Assembly: GCA_937892085.1 (NCBI GenBank) | Contig: CALAVD010000146.1 | Location: 1 to 10,679 of the forward strand | DNA from: an uncultured Prevotellaceae bacterium | GTDB taxonomy: Bacteria > Bacteroidota > Bacteroidia > Bacteroidales > Muribaculaceae | Direction of reading: 5' to 3' | DNA length: 10,679 bases | In this document: positions 1-7,227 of the stretch, in pieces | How the letters are laid out: each line of letters starts with the position of its first letter | How positions within the stretch are numbered: position 1 is the first letter of the stretch | Notes under the pieces: generated by a model | Seen by the model: only the letters and a program-made list of their open reading frames with translations | Told to the model about the DNA's origin: nothing | Database searches by the model: none | Translations under genes and position numbers: made by a program

Positions 1-10
1 TAACGGATAA

Positions 11-165
11 TAAAAAATGAGAATATAAAATAAGGTACTCTCCTATGATGAGGATTGAAAATATGCTACATTTATGTTAAATAAATGATTTTAAAAAATG
101 AGAAAATAAAAATAAGGTACTCTCCTATGATGAGGAATGAAAAAAAAGTGCTACATTTGCAGTAA
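11..165 (+). repeat. Tandem direct repeat (two copies, about 70 bases each) in the leader of the DAHP synthase gene
   Basis: Copy A spans about 11-80 and copy B about 92-165. The core (31-54 and 113-136) is identical over 24 bases, including GGTACTCTCC followed by the imperfect palindrome TCCTATGATGAGGA. Both copies also share an upstream TAAAAAATGAGA block and a downstream GCTACATTT block. Spacing shifts from 81 to 85 bases between the copies because of small A-run insertions. Copy B ends in the -7-like box TACATTTG, while copy A has the decayed form TACATTTA. The simplest reading is a duplicated promoter/operator unit upstream of the aromatic biosynthesis gene; what binds it is unknown. Confidence 0.8.
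129..159 (+). promoter_or_regulatory. Candidate promoter for the DAHP synthase/chorismate mutase gene
   Basis: TACATTTG at 152-159 matches the Bacteroidota -7 consensus TAnnTTTG. The expected -33 TTTG is not clear: the tetramer 19 bases upstream (129-132) is GATG, so only half of the promoter is convincing. Transcription would start around 165 and leave a leader of about 25 bases before the ATG at 190. The repeat core at 113-136 overlaps the -33 position, as an operator or activator site would. Confidence 0.45.
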
Positions 166-189
166 GACTTAGATTAAGAGAAATTAAAG

Positions 190-1290
190 ATGAAAGATTA
201 TCTTGACAACATATCTCGTTTACCATTCAAGAGAGCCTCAAATACTTTGATCATAGCTGGACCTTGCAGTGCCGAGAGTCAGGAGCAGATTCTTAGCACC
301 GCACGAGAATTGAAATCTATTGGCGTTACGGTGTTTCGTGCAGGATTGTGGAAGCCACGCACTCTACCCGGCACTTTCGAGGGTGTAGGCACCAAAGGCT
401 TGGAGTGGCTAAAACTCGTGAAGCAAGAAACTGGAATGCAAGTCGCTACCGAAGTAGCTACGCGTGAACACGTAGCAGCCGCTTTGTATGCTGGCATTGA
501 TGTTATGTGGATAGGGGCCCGCACATGTACTAATCCATTTGCTGTTCAAGAGATTGCCAATGCCCTTAAGGGCCATGACGAAATCACTGTGCTTGTGAAA
601 AACCCTGTCAACCCCGACCTTGACTTGTGGATTGGTGGAATGCAACGCATTGTTAATGCGGGAGTTGTTATGGTTGGAGCAATCTTGCGCGGCTTCAGCT
701 CCTACGGCAACAACTACTATCGCAACGTTCCTGAATGGCAAATTGCGATAGAGCTCCACAGGCGTTATCCGCATCTTCCCATCTTTTGCGACCCTTCACA
801 CATGGGAGGGAAACGCGAACTCATCGCTCCCCTATCGCAACAGGCTCTTGACATGGGACTTGATGGACTGTTTATTGAATCGCACTGCAATCCCGATGAG
901 GCATTGAGCGATAAGGACCAACAAATATCTCCATTCGAACTGAGAGATATTGTTAAATCTTTGATAATAAGGGGGAAAAGACAGTCAACAGAAATCCTTG
1001 ACATGCTCCGATGCCAAATCGATGCTTGTGATGAGGATTTGCTGAACACACTGAGTAAAAGAATAAACGTGTGCCGCATGATTGGCGCTTACAAGAAGGA
1101 GCATGGTATGCAGGTTGTGCAAACCAACAGATACGACTCAATACTTCAGAAAAGCCTTAGTCAAGCCGAAAGCCTTGGATTAAGCTCAGAGTTTATAAAG
1201 AACGTTTTTAGTGCAATTCATCAAGAATCGGTGAGACAACAAATCGAGATAATGAATGCTACCGACATGGGATCTTTCACCAAGGGATGA
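190..1290 (+). CDS. aroF: Bifunctional 3-deoxy-7-phosphoheptulonate (DAHP) synthase / chorismate mutase
   Basis: This cytoplasmic enzyme should condense phosphoenolpyruvate with erythrose 4-phosphate (first shikimate-pathway step) and convert chorismate to prephenate (towards Phe and Tyr). Residues about 1-260 are a type I-beta DAHP synthase barrel: AGPCSAES (23-30, metal-binding Cys26), RAGLWKPRT (50-58), Lys138 in VKNP, CDPSH (200-204) and IESH (229-232). Residues about 265-355 are an AroQ-type chorismate mutase, with Arg274, Arg291 and the YKKEHG segment (301-306) at the positions of the known active-site arginines and lysine. The N-terminal ferredoxin-like regulatory domain and ACT domain of other type I-beta enzymes are absent. 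In characterised Bacteroidales homologues of this architecture (for example Prevotella nigrescens) the mutase domain mediates inhibition by prephenate; the same is inferred here. The 366-residue length fits a complete protein. The symbol aroF is conventional; pheB or aroG is also used for this fusion. Confidence 0.95.
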   Translation: MKDYLDNISRLPFKRASNTLIIAGPCSAESQEQILSTARELKSIGVTVFRAGLWKPRTLPGTFEGVGTKGLEWLKLVKQETGMQVATEVATREHVAAALYAGIDVMWIGARTCTNPFAVQEIANALKGHDEITVLVKNPVNPDLDLWIGGMQRIVNAGVVMVGAILRGFSSYGNNYYRNVPEWQIAIELHRRYPHLPIFCDPSHMGGKRELIAPLSQQALDMGLDGLFIESHCNPDEALSDKDQQISPFELRDIVKSLIIRGKRQSTEILDMLRCQIDACDEDLLNTLSKRINVCRMIGAYKKEHGMQVVQTNRYDSILQKSLSQAESLGLSSEFIKNVFSAIHQESVRQQIEIMNATDMGSFTKG

Positions 1291-1419
1291 TGACCTTATC
1301 CCCTACCCTGTTGCATTTTTTTATATTGCTTTTTTCTTCTTTTGAGAATCATTTTTGCGTTATTTTGGCGACAGAATTGCTCATTAAGGTGCTTTTTATG
1401 TTAATTTTTCCATATAGAC

Positions 1420-1450
1420 TTTGCTATATCGCCGTTTTTTCGCAACTTTG
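1420..1450 (+). promoter_or_regulatory. Promoter of the lpxD-lpxC/fabZ-lpxA operon
   Basis: TTTG at 1420-1423, a 19-base spacer, then CAACTTTG at 1443-1450. This matches the Bacteroidota pattern TTTG-N19-TAnnTTTG with one mismatch (C for the first T). The start site would lie near 1457, leaving a leader of roughly 34 bases before the lpxD ATG. The rest of the gap 1291-1490 is AT-rich and shows no gene. A weak 5-bp hairpin, GGGAT/ATCCC (1284-1302), followed after 12 bases by a T-run is a poor terminator candidate for the preceding gene. Confidence 0.65.
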
Positions 1451-1490
1451 TAGGTTAATTTCAAGATAATAAAATTTTTAGACACATATT

Positions 1491-2531
1491 ATGAGAATAT
1501 CAGTTGAGCAATTGGCCTCTTTTGTCAATGGAACAGTTGAGGGAGATGCTAAAGCTTATATCGAGAATTACTCTAAGATTGAAGAAGCTACTGACGGATG
1601 CCTAACTTTCCTGGCTAACCCAAAATATACACATTTCATTTACACTACAAAGGCTACGGCAGTGCTTGTGCGCAAAGATTTCAAACCTGAGCATAAACTG
1701 ACAACAACACTCATCAGGGTTGATGACCCCTACGAGACTCTTGCCACTCTTCTAAACATGGTAAGCAGCCAAATTCCTGCTAAGATTGGCATTGAGCAGC
1801 CTTGCCACATCGCCGAAGGTGTGGAAATTGCTGACGATATTTATGTAGGAGCTTTTGCTTACATTGGCGCTAATGCACAAATCGGTAAAAATGTGAAGAT
1901 TTATCCGCAAGTCTATGTGGGCGACAATGTTACTATTGGCGACGATGTGATTCTATATCCGGGAGTAAAGGTATATCATGGTTGCAAGATAGGTGACCGA
2001 TGCATTGTGCATGCTGGCACAGTGATTGGCGCCGATGGTTTTGGCTTCGCTCCTAAGGAAGATGGCACCTATGAGAAGATTGCACAAATAGGTATAGTAA
2101 TTCTCGAAGATGATGTGGAGCTTGGCGCTAACACTACAATTGATCGTGCCACTATGGGTGCAACGGTAATTAAGAAAGGTGCTAAACTCGACAATCTTAT
2201 CCAAGTTGCGCACAACGTGGAGATTGGTGAGAACACTGTCATGGCTGCACAGGTGGGAGTGGCTGGCTCTACCAAGATTGGCAAGAACAACATGGTGGGA
2301 GGTCAAGTGGGATTTGCCGGTCACATCACTGTGGGCGATAACAATGGCATTGGTGCTCAATCAGGAATACCTAACAATATTGGTAGCAACCTGCGAGTGA
2401 TAGGTTCTCCTGCAATCAATGCTCTTGATTTTGCAAGAAACCAGGTATATCTAAAGCGCATACCTCAGCTCACGCAAGATTTCAAGCAACTAAAGAAATT
2501 AGTTGAAGAAATTAAGAACGATAAACAATAA
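1491..2531 (+). CDS. lpxD: UDP-3-O-(3-hydroxyacyl)glucosamine N-acyltransferase
   Basis: LpxD performs the third step of lipid A synthesis in the cytoplasm: it transfers a 3-hydroxyacyl chain from acyl carrier protein to the 2-amino group of UDP-3-O-acyl-glucosamine. At 346 residues it has the usual family length. Residues 1 to about 98 form the N-terminal uridine-binding domain. About 100-310 are hexapeptide repeats of a left-handed beta helix. The C-terminal helix (about 312-346) is lysine-rich. Conserved segments include VIGADGFGFAP (178-188), NTTIDRATMG (214-223) and IQVAHNVEIG (237-246), where His241 corresponds to the catalytic histidine. It is the first gene of the operon, 14 bases before lpxC-fabZ. 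There is no clear Shine-Dalgarno sequence, as is usual in this phylum. Confidence 0.97.
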   Translation: MRISVEQLASFVNGTVEGDAKAYIENYSKIEEATDGCLTFLANPKYTHFIYTTKATAVLVRKDFKPEHKLTTTLIRVDDPYETLATLLNMVSSQIPAKIGIEQPCHIAEGVEIADDIYVGAFAYIGANAQIGKNVKIYPQVYVGDNVTIGDDVILYPGVKVYHGCKIGDRCIVHAGTVIGADGFGFAPKEDGTYEKIAQIGIVILEDDVELGANTTIDRATMGATVIKKGAKLDNLIQVAHNVEIGENTVMAAQVGVAGSTKIGKNNMVGGQVGFAGHITVGDNNGIGAQSGIPNNIGSNLRVIGSPAINALDFARNQVYLKRIPQLTQDFKQLKKLVEEIKNDKQ

Positions 2532-2545
2532 CACACAATTACATA

Positions 2546-3937
2546 ATGAAGCAACTCACTCTAAAAACCGATTTCTCGGTAAGTGGAAAAGGTCTGCACA
2601 GTGGCGTGCAAGTAGAGGCAACTTTTAAACCAGCACCTGAAAATACAGGCTACATCTTCAAGAGGCTTGATTTGGACGAAGCTCCCGAAATTGAAGCTCT
2701 TGCCGAAAATGTTGTAGCAACTAATAGGGGTACAGTCATTGCCAGTCGTGCCAACAAAGAGGTGAGAATTTCTACCATTGAACACGCGATGGCAGCCCTT
2801 TATGCGGCAGGTATCGACAACTGCTATATTGAGGTGAACGGCCCCGAACTTCCCATCCTTGATGGCAGTGCGATTGAATACAGCACAAAGATAGAATCAG
2901 CCGGAGTCGTTGAGCAAAATGCCGATAAAGAGTATTATGTTGTAAAGCAACGCATAAAAGTTGTTGATGAGAATACAGGTGCGGCATTGATTGTCTTGCC
3001 CGATGAGGATTTCTCTATCGACACTATGGTGGAGTACGACTCTACTGTTCTCAACAATCAGTTTGCCTCTCTCACGTCTATGAGTAATTTTAAAGATGAG
3101 ATAGCAGGAAGTCGCACTTTCGTTTTTGTGAGAGAGATTATGCCACTTGTGCAGAATAATCTCATAAAAGGTGGTGACCTTGATAATGCAATAGTTATAT
3201 ATGACGTGGAGATGCCTCAAGACGAGCTTGATAAGATTGCCGACTTGGTTGGAGTGGAGCGCATGAAAGCCAACAAGTTGGGCTATATCAACCACAAGCC
3301 ACTCTCCTACCCTAATGAACCAGCACGTCACAAGCTTCTTGATTTGCTTGGCGACTTAGCATTGATTGGTCGTCCCTTAAAGGGAAGGATTATTGCTACT
3401 CGCCCTGGACACACCATCAACACCAAACTTTCTAATCAAATTCGCAAAGAACTTAGATACCAGAATGTGCAGGCACCACTGTATGATCCCAACAAGCCTG
3501 CTGTTATGGACATCAACAAGATAAGAGATTTATTGCCTCATCGCTACCCCATGCAATTAGTTGATAAGGTGATTGACCTTGGTGAGAATTTTATCGTTGG
3601 CATAAAGAATGTTACCAGCAACGAGCCATTCTTTCAAGGACATTTCCCTCAAGAGCCAGTAATGCCTGGTGTACTTCAAATTGAAGCTATGGCACAAGTT
3701 GGCGGGCTCTTGGTTCTCAACGGGGTTGATGAACCAGAGCGCTATTCTACCTATTTCATGAAGATCGATAACGTTAAATTCCGTCAGAAGGTAGTTCCTG
3801 GCGACACGCTGATTTTCCACGTCTCGTTTATGACTCCCTTGCGTCGTGGCTGCGCTATCATGAAGGGATATGCCTTCGTAGGAGAAAAGATTGTGAGTGA
3901 GGTGGAGTTTATGGCTCAAGTAGTTAAGAACAAATAA
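2546..3937 (+). CDS. lpxC-fabZ: Fused UDP-3-O-acyl-N-acetylglucosamine deacetylase / 3-hydroxyacyl-ACP dehydratase
   Basis: Two enzymes lie in one 463-residue chain. Residues 1 to about 308 are LpxC, the zinc deacetylase that commits UDP-3-O-acyl-GlcNAc to lipid A. Its zinc ligands appear as His80 (in STIEHAMAA), His262 and Asp266 (in RHKLLDLLGD), with Glu79 as probable general base and His289 (PGHTINTKL) as the second active-site histidine. Residues about 318-463 are FabZ, the hot-dog-fold dehydratase of fatty acid elongation, with LPHRYPMQLVD (330-340), catalytic His366 in GHFPQEPVMPG and Glu380 in LQIEAMAQ. Both active sites look intact. This fusion is standard in Bacteroidota. FabZ and the Lpx acyltransferases draw on the same 3-hydroxyacyl-ACP, so the fusion fixes their ratio, which is an inference about purpose. 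The lpxA gene follows after 12 bases. Confidence 0.97.
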   Translation: MKQLTLKTDFSVSGKGLHSGVQVEATFKPAPENTGYIFKRLDLDEAPEIEALAENVVATNRGTVIASRANKEVRISTIEHAMAALYAAGIDNCYIEVNGPELPILDGSAIEYSTKIESAGVVEQNADKEYYVVKQRIKVVDENTGAALIVLPDEDFSIDTMVEYDSTVLNNQFASLTSMSNFKDEIAGSRTFVFVREIMPLVQNNLIKGGDLDNAIVIYDVEMPQDELDKIADLVGVERMKANKLGYINHKPLSYPNEPARHKLLDLLGDLALIGRPLKGRIIATRPGHTINTKLSNQIRKELRYQNVQAPLYDPNKPAVMDINKIRDLLPHRYPMQLVDKVIDLGENFIVGIKNVTSNEPFFQGHFPQEPVMPGVLQIEAMAQVGGLLVLNGVDEPERYSTYFMKIDNVKFRQKVVPGDTLIFHVSFMTPLRRGCAIMKGYAFVGEKIVSEVEFMAQVVKNK

Positions 3938-3949
3938 AAGATTAAAATA

Positions 3950-4729
3950 ATGAATATTTCACCGCTTGCATGTGTTAGTGAGAACGCATTAATTGGTAAA
4001 GATGTAAAAATTGGCCCCTTTGTCACTATCGATGAGAACGTAGTGATTGGCGACGGCACAATTATCGACTGCAATGCCGTGATACACTCTGGAGCAAGGA
4101 TTGGCAACAATTGTCACATACACTCGGGAGCTGTGGTCAGCGACACACCTCAAGACTTGAAGTTTAAGGGAGAGGAGAGTTTGACAATCATTGGCGACAA
4201 CACCAGCATCCGTGAGTTTGTCACCATCCATAGAGGTACTGCATCAAAGGGAAAGACAGTTATTGGCAATAATTGCCTTATCATGGCTTATTGCCATGTT
4301 GCTCACGACTGTGAGCTTGGCAACAATGTGATCATGTCTAATCAAGTGCAACTGGCTGGTGAGGTGGTTGTAGGAGACTGGGCGGTGCTTGGCGGCGGTG
4401 CTCTTGTGCATCAGTTTACACGCATAGGCAAGCACGTGATGCTTCAGGGCGGTTCTTTGGTCAACAAAGATTTACCACCTTATATCATGGCTGGTCGCTA
4501 TCCTATCTCTTACGAGGGAGTGAATTCTGTGGGGCTTCATCGCCGTGGATTCACCGAGGAACAGATTAACAAGATACAGCAAGTGTATCGTGTGCTCTAT
4601 CTTTCACGCCTGAACAATACTGAAGCCCTCGCCAAAGTGATTGCCGAGGTGCCACAATCGGCCGAGCGAGATGATATTGTCGAGTTCGTAAAAGCGTCGA
4701 AGCGCGGCATCGTAAGGATGGGAATCTAA
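3950..4729 (+). CDS. lpxA: Acyl-[ACP]--UDP-N-acetylglucosamine O-acyltransferase
   Basis: LpxA carries out the first lipid A step, moving a 3-hydroxyacyl group from ACP to the 3-OH of UDP-GlcNAc. It is expected to work as a cytoplasmic trimer. At 259 residues it is full length. Residues 1 to about 190 are hexapeptide-repeat beta helix, interrupted by the usual loop SDTPQDLKFKGEES (64-77). AYCHVAHDCELG (113-124) contains the catalytic His119 (equivalent to Escherichia coli His125) and His116. The C-terminal part (about 197-259) is the helical LpxA domain, beginning LHRRGFTEEQI. It ends the operon: a strong hairpin follows 19 bases after the stop. The acyl-chain length preference, which sets lipid A type, cannot be read with confidence here. 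Confidence 0.97.
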   Translation: MNISPLACVSENALIGKDVKIGPFVTIDENVVIGDGTIIDCNAVIHSGARIGNNCHIHSGAVVSDTPQDLKFKGEESLTIIGDNTSIREFVTIHRGTASKGKTVIGNNCLIMAYCHVAHDCELGNNVIMSNQVQLAGEVVVGDWAVLGGGALVHQFTRIGKHVMLQGGSLVNKDLPPYIMAGRYPISYEGVNSVGLHRRGFTEEQINKIQQVYRVLYLSRLNNTEALAKVIAEVPQSAERDDIVEFVKASKRGIVRMGI

Positions 4730-4748
4730 AATATATAAGTACTAAGGA

Positions 4749-4782
4749 TAAAGGAGTAAAAGCTTGAGCTTTTACTCCTTTA
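4749..4782. terminator. Bidirectional terminator between lpxA and the convergent TPR gene
   Basis: A perfect 15-bp stem (4749-4763 paired with 4768-4782) closes on a TTGA loop. The outer arms read TAAAGGAGTAAAAGC and its complement, so each strand has A-rich sequence on one side and CTCCTTTA at the end of the stem. It lies between lpxA (stop at 4729) and the stop of the opposite-strand gene at 4789, and can serve both. No long T-run follows the stem on either strand. Confidence 0.85.
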
Positions 4783-4788
4783 GGTTTA

Positions 4789-6000
4789 TCACAATTCATC
4801 AATTTTTTTGCTGCCTGTAACATAATATATTCGGCTTAGCACTTTCTTGATGTTCTCGTTGTGAGGCATGATTTGATGTGCTTTTTCAAGATAAGGCAAA
4901 GCCTCATCATAGAGATTTAGGGCATCCTTTGACCGGTGTTCGTTGTTGGCGATGGCTTTATTGTAAATAGCATTGCCGAGGTCAAATAATGCCATGCCAA
5001 AATCGGGCTTTAATTCAACAGCTTTCCTATAGAAGGGCAAAGCCGCATCAATACCCGCTTGTGTCTCGGTCAATCGCCCTTTCAGGTCATAATACTCTGC
5101 AACCGTTGAGTCGCTTTTTATCACCTCATCAAGAAGAGCATTTGCTTCGTCATAGTTTTTAGCCTTTAGATAGTGGTTGATAAGAATCCTCACATATCTC
5201 GGGTCTTTGGCGCCAAGCATGTCGTGTGCTTCGTGAGCAACACTCACCAAATAGATTGTGTCTTGCTGCTTGATAAGTGCGTCGATCCATGCGTCATATA
5301 AAGCTTTCTTCCTGTAGCCAAGATTTCGGGCTTTGGCAAGTTGTTCTACCGCTTTGTCATAATCTTTCTTTTGATAAGCAGCAAGGCCTTGATAAAAACG
5401 ATTGTACCCAATTACCGAGTCAGGTTCATTCACTCTTTTTTTTATTGCCCAGTCACTTTTGGCAATGTTGCAATATATGTCCCATGCTTTATAGGCATTG
5501 TCCCAGTCTTCGGCAAGGAAAAAGTCGCCAGCCACTGCGCTGTAATCCACCAAGTGGGTCACGATTTTGTTTACGATTTCCTGTGAAAACTTGGTTTTGA
5601 CTTTTGGCTTTCCTGTCTTCTTGTCAGTGATAGGATTTCCCTTTTTGTCAACAACTGCGATGGAATCATTGCGTAACGCCACTTGCAGTTTGTCATAGCC
5701 GTCGATAAGAGCTTTCGCAGCTTCGGTAGAGTTTATTTTATCGCCTACAGCCTTATTGGCCATCATTTTGTCGTAGATGGAATAATAAATCTTGCCGGCT
5801 ATCCACCATGTCTCGGCCTTGTCTTTTGTCTCTTCGTGCTCGAGGGCCTTATTGATTTTTTTCAATGAGTTCTTGTAGTTATCAACGGTGAGTGTCATGC
5901 CACTGATTTCCTTTTTTACCTCAGTGACAAGACGATGCTGAGCCAGTGCCGTGACGCCAGAGAAAAAAGATAATATGAAAACAAGAACTATTTTTCTCAT
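4789..6000 (-). CDS. Exported tetratricopeptide-repeat protein (paralog of the gene upstream)
   Basis: This is a 403-residue protein of unknown specific function. The start chosen is the ATG at 6000, because it begins a clear signal peptide (MRKIVLVFILSFFSGVTALAQ, with ALAQ near a cleavage site); the longer frame to 6054 would place 18 odd residues before the signal and start inside a hairpin. TPR-like helical pairs are visible at about 204-226 (YQGLAAYQKKDYDKAVEQL), 275-297, 303-332 (YYDLKGRL to YRKAVELKPDF) and 336-380. A lysine-rich linker, DKKTGKPKVKTKFS (126-139), lies between the first helical region and the repeats. It aligns along most of its length with the 351-residue protein encoded just upstream, so the two are tandem paralogs. 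Export to the periplasm or outer-membrane vicinity and a protein-binding scaffold role are inferences from signal peptide and TPR content. Confidence 0.85.
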   Translation of the reverse strand: MRKIVLVFILSFFSGVTALAQHRLVTEVKKEISGMTLTVDNYKNSLKKINKALEHEETKDKAETWWIAGKIYYSIYDKMMANKAVGDKINSTEAAKALIDGYDKLQVALRNDSIAVVDKKGNPITDKKTGKPKVKTKFSQEIVNKIVTHLVDYSAVAGDFFLAEDWDNAYKAWDIYCNIAKSDWAIKKRVNEPDSVIGYNRFYQGLAAYQKKDYDKAVEQLAKARNLGYRKKALYDAWIDALIKQQDTIYLVSVAHEAHDMLGAKDPRYVRILINHYLKAKNYDEANALLDEVIKSDSTVAEYYDLKGRLTETQAGIDAALPFYRKAVELKPDFGMALFDLGNAIYNKAIANNEHRSKDALNLYDEALPYLEKAHQIMPHNENIKKVLSRIYYVTGSKKIDEL

Positions 6001-6017
6001 TTTTATTATAACTGCTA

Positions 6018-6060
6018 AACGCTGTGCATAGCATAAAGTTGACTTGCTATGCACAGCGTT
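6018..6060. terminator. Long perfect hairpin between the two TPR genes (terminator or attenuator)
   Basis: A perfect 16-bp inverted repeat (AACGCTGTGCATAGCA at 6018-6033, its complement at 6045-6060) surrounds an 11-base loop. On the minus strand it lies 23 bases after the stop of the first TPR gene and 17 bases before the ATG of the second. No U-tract follows it on that strand, so it may be an inefficient terminator, a processing site or an mRNA stabiliser rather than a full stop. I found no separate promoter between it and the second gene. Confidence 0.7.
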
Positions 6061-6082
6061 ATCATTTTTCTAAAAAAGATTG

Positions 6083-7138
6083 TTATTTTGTTGGTCTAAG
6101 AATTTCAAGTTTATATTCTACATCCTCAACAAAACGCTTAGCCTGAGGAGTCATGGTGCCCTCGGTGTCAAGCTCTTGAGCCTTCTTGAACAGTGGTAAT
6201 GCCTTGTCGTAGATAGGAAGAAGCTTTGGAGCTAATTGGGCATTGGTTGCTGATTGGTTTTCCTCGATAATCTTGTCGGCTCTTGCATAGAGAACTCTAC
6301 CTAAGTCGAAAAATCCGTTGGGGAATGTCTGATCAAGCTCTACAGCCTTAGCATAATACTGCTCGGCAGCATCCAGTCCATCTCTCTGCTCCAGGATGTA
6401 TCCTTTCATGTCATACATAAGAGCACTCGATGGGTCATTGATGATGGCTTTGTCAACATAATCTAAAGCTTCGGTGTAATTTTTGTTGTCGCAAAAGTTT
6501 TGGATGATATTTGCCAAGCAAGAATTTCTGAAACCAACAACTTGATTCTCGGTGTAACCCCTGCCGATTGCGCTATTGAAAGCATTATAGGCACCATTAT
6601 AGTCCTTGAGCTGATAAGCTGAATAGCCCTCGTAGAACGACACATCGGCGAGAGTTTGAGGGTCAAACTCCACACCTTGTGTAAGTGGAGAGTTCACTAA
6701 GGTGCTGAAGAAGTTGAACGCTTTGTAGGAAGTGGCAAAATCCTGACCCATGAGTCCTGCATTACCCACATTCAGCACGTCGTTGATGTGACCAGAGAGC
6801 AGACCCACAATCTCATTAGAGTATTTAGTCTTGAATTTGGGTTTGCCAGTTTTTTTGTCAATTTTGGGAGAACCATCCTTATTGACCTCGATAACGGTAT
6901 CGAGAGGAAGTGCTTTCTGCAACAGTTCAAAACCATTCATCAGCGCAGTGGCACGCTCACCAATGGTAGCGTCGGGTGCATCTGGATTGTTGCCATGTAA
7001 TACTGTGTATTCACCAAAGAGTTTGTCATATTTTTCAAACTCGGCTTTGCCGGCTTTGAAGAGATCCTCAGCAGTTTGTGCTTTTGCTCCCATCACAAAG
7101 AGTGATGCGCAAGCAGCAAATAAGAAAAACTTTTTCAT
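6083..7138 (-). CDS. Exported tetratricopeptide-repeat protein
   Basis: This is a 351-residue protein of unknown specific function. The N-terminus MKKFFLFAACASLFVMGAKAQ is a typical signal peptide; the alanine/cysteine-rich core could suggest a lipoprotein, but no clear lipobox with a suitable following residue is seen, and cleavage after AKA is preferred. TPR-like units occur at about 166-190 (FYEGYSAYQLKDYNGAYNAF), 206-233, 240-270 (MYDMKGYILEQRDGLDAAEQYY) and 273-325. The lysine-rich element DKKTGKPKFKTKYS (94-107) is nearly identical to that of the next gene. The gene follows gyrA on the same strand, 143 bases away, with its own candidate promoter. As I recall, a TPR gene next to gyrA is common in Bacteroidales, but nothing here links its function to DNA topology. 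Confidence 0.87.
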   Translation of the reverse strand: MKKFFLFAACASLFVMGAKAQTAEDLFKAGKAEFEKYDKLFGEYTVLHGNNPDAPDATIGERATALMNGFELLQKALPLDTVIEVNKDGSPKIDKKTGKPKFKTKYSNEIVGLLSGHINDVLNVGNAGLMGQDFATSYKAFNFFSTLVNSPLTQGVEFDPQTLADVSFYEGYSAYQLKDYNGAYNAFNSAIGRGYTENQVVGFRNSCLANIIQNFCDNKNYTEALDYVDKAIINDPSSALMYDMKGYILEQRDGLDAAEQYYAKAVELDQTFPNGFFDLGRVLYARADKIIEENQSATNAQLAPKLLPIYDKALPLFKKAQELDTEGTMTPQAKRFVEDVEYKLEILRPTK

Positions 7139-7184
7139 AATTCAAAAATGTTTATAGTTAGAAATGTGTTTGTTAATATCACTG

Positions 7185-7216
7185 GAAATATATGTTATTC
7201 TTCATTGAAAGGCAAT
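7185..7216 (-). promoter_or_regulatory. Candidate promoter of the TPR gene pair
   Basis: Read on the minus strand: ATTG (7216-7213), a 20-base spacer, then TATATTTC (7192-7185). Each box differs by one base from the Bacteroidota consensus TTTG and TAnnTTTG, and the spacing is within the accepted range. It would give a leader of about 40 bases before the ATG at 7138. Read-through from gyrA is the alternative. Confidence 0.4.
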
Positions 7217-7227
7217 GTGCCTTCTCC

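Noticed and set aside
11..165. CRISPR array
   Set aside because: There are only two imperfect copies with drifting spacing, no cas genes and no regular spacers.
11..189. Amino-acid attenuator or riboswitch ahead of the DAHP synthase gene
   Set aside because: There are no aromatic codons in the mini-frames, no terminator/antiterminator pair, and no known riboswitch core was recognised.
1287..1469. Open frame of 60 codons overlapping the end of the DAHP synthase gene
   Set aside because: It lies in AT-rich intergenic DNA, gives a low-complexity hydrophobic translation and runs through the lpxD promoter; nothing supports a gene.
6001..6054. Upstream start that would extend the second TPR protein by 18 residues
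   Set aside because: The added residues precede a complete signal peptide, and the start codon falls within the 16-bp hairpin.
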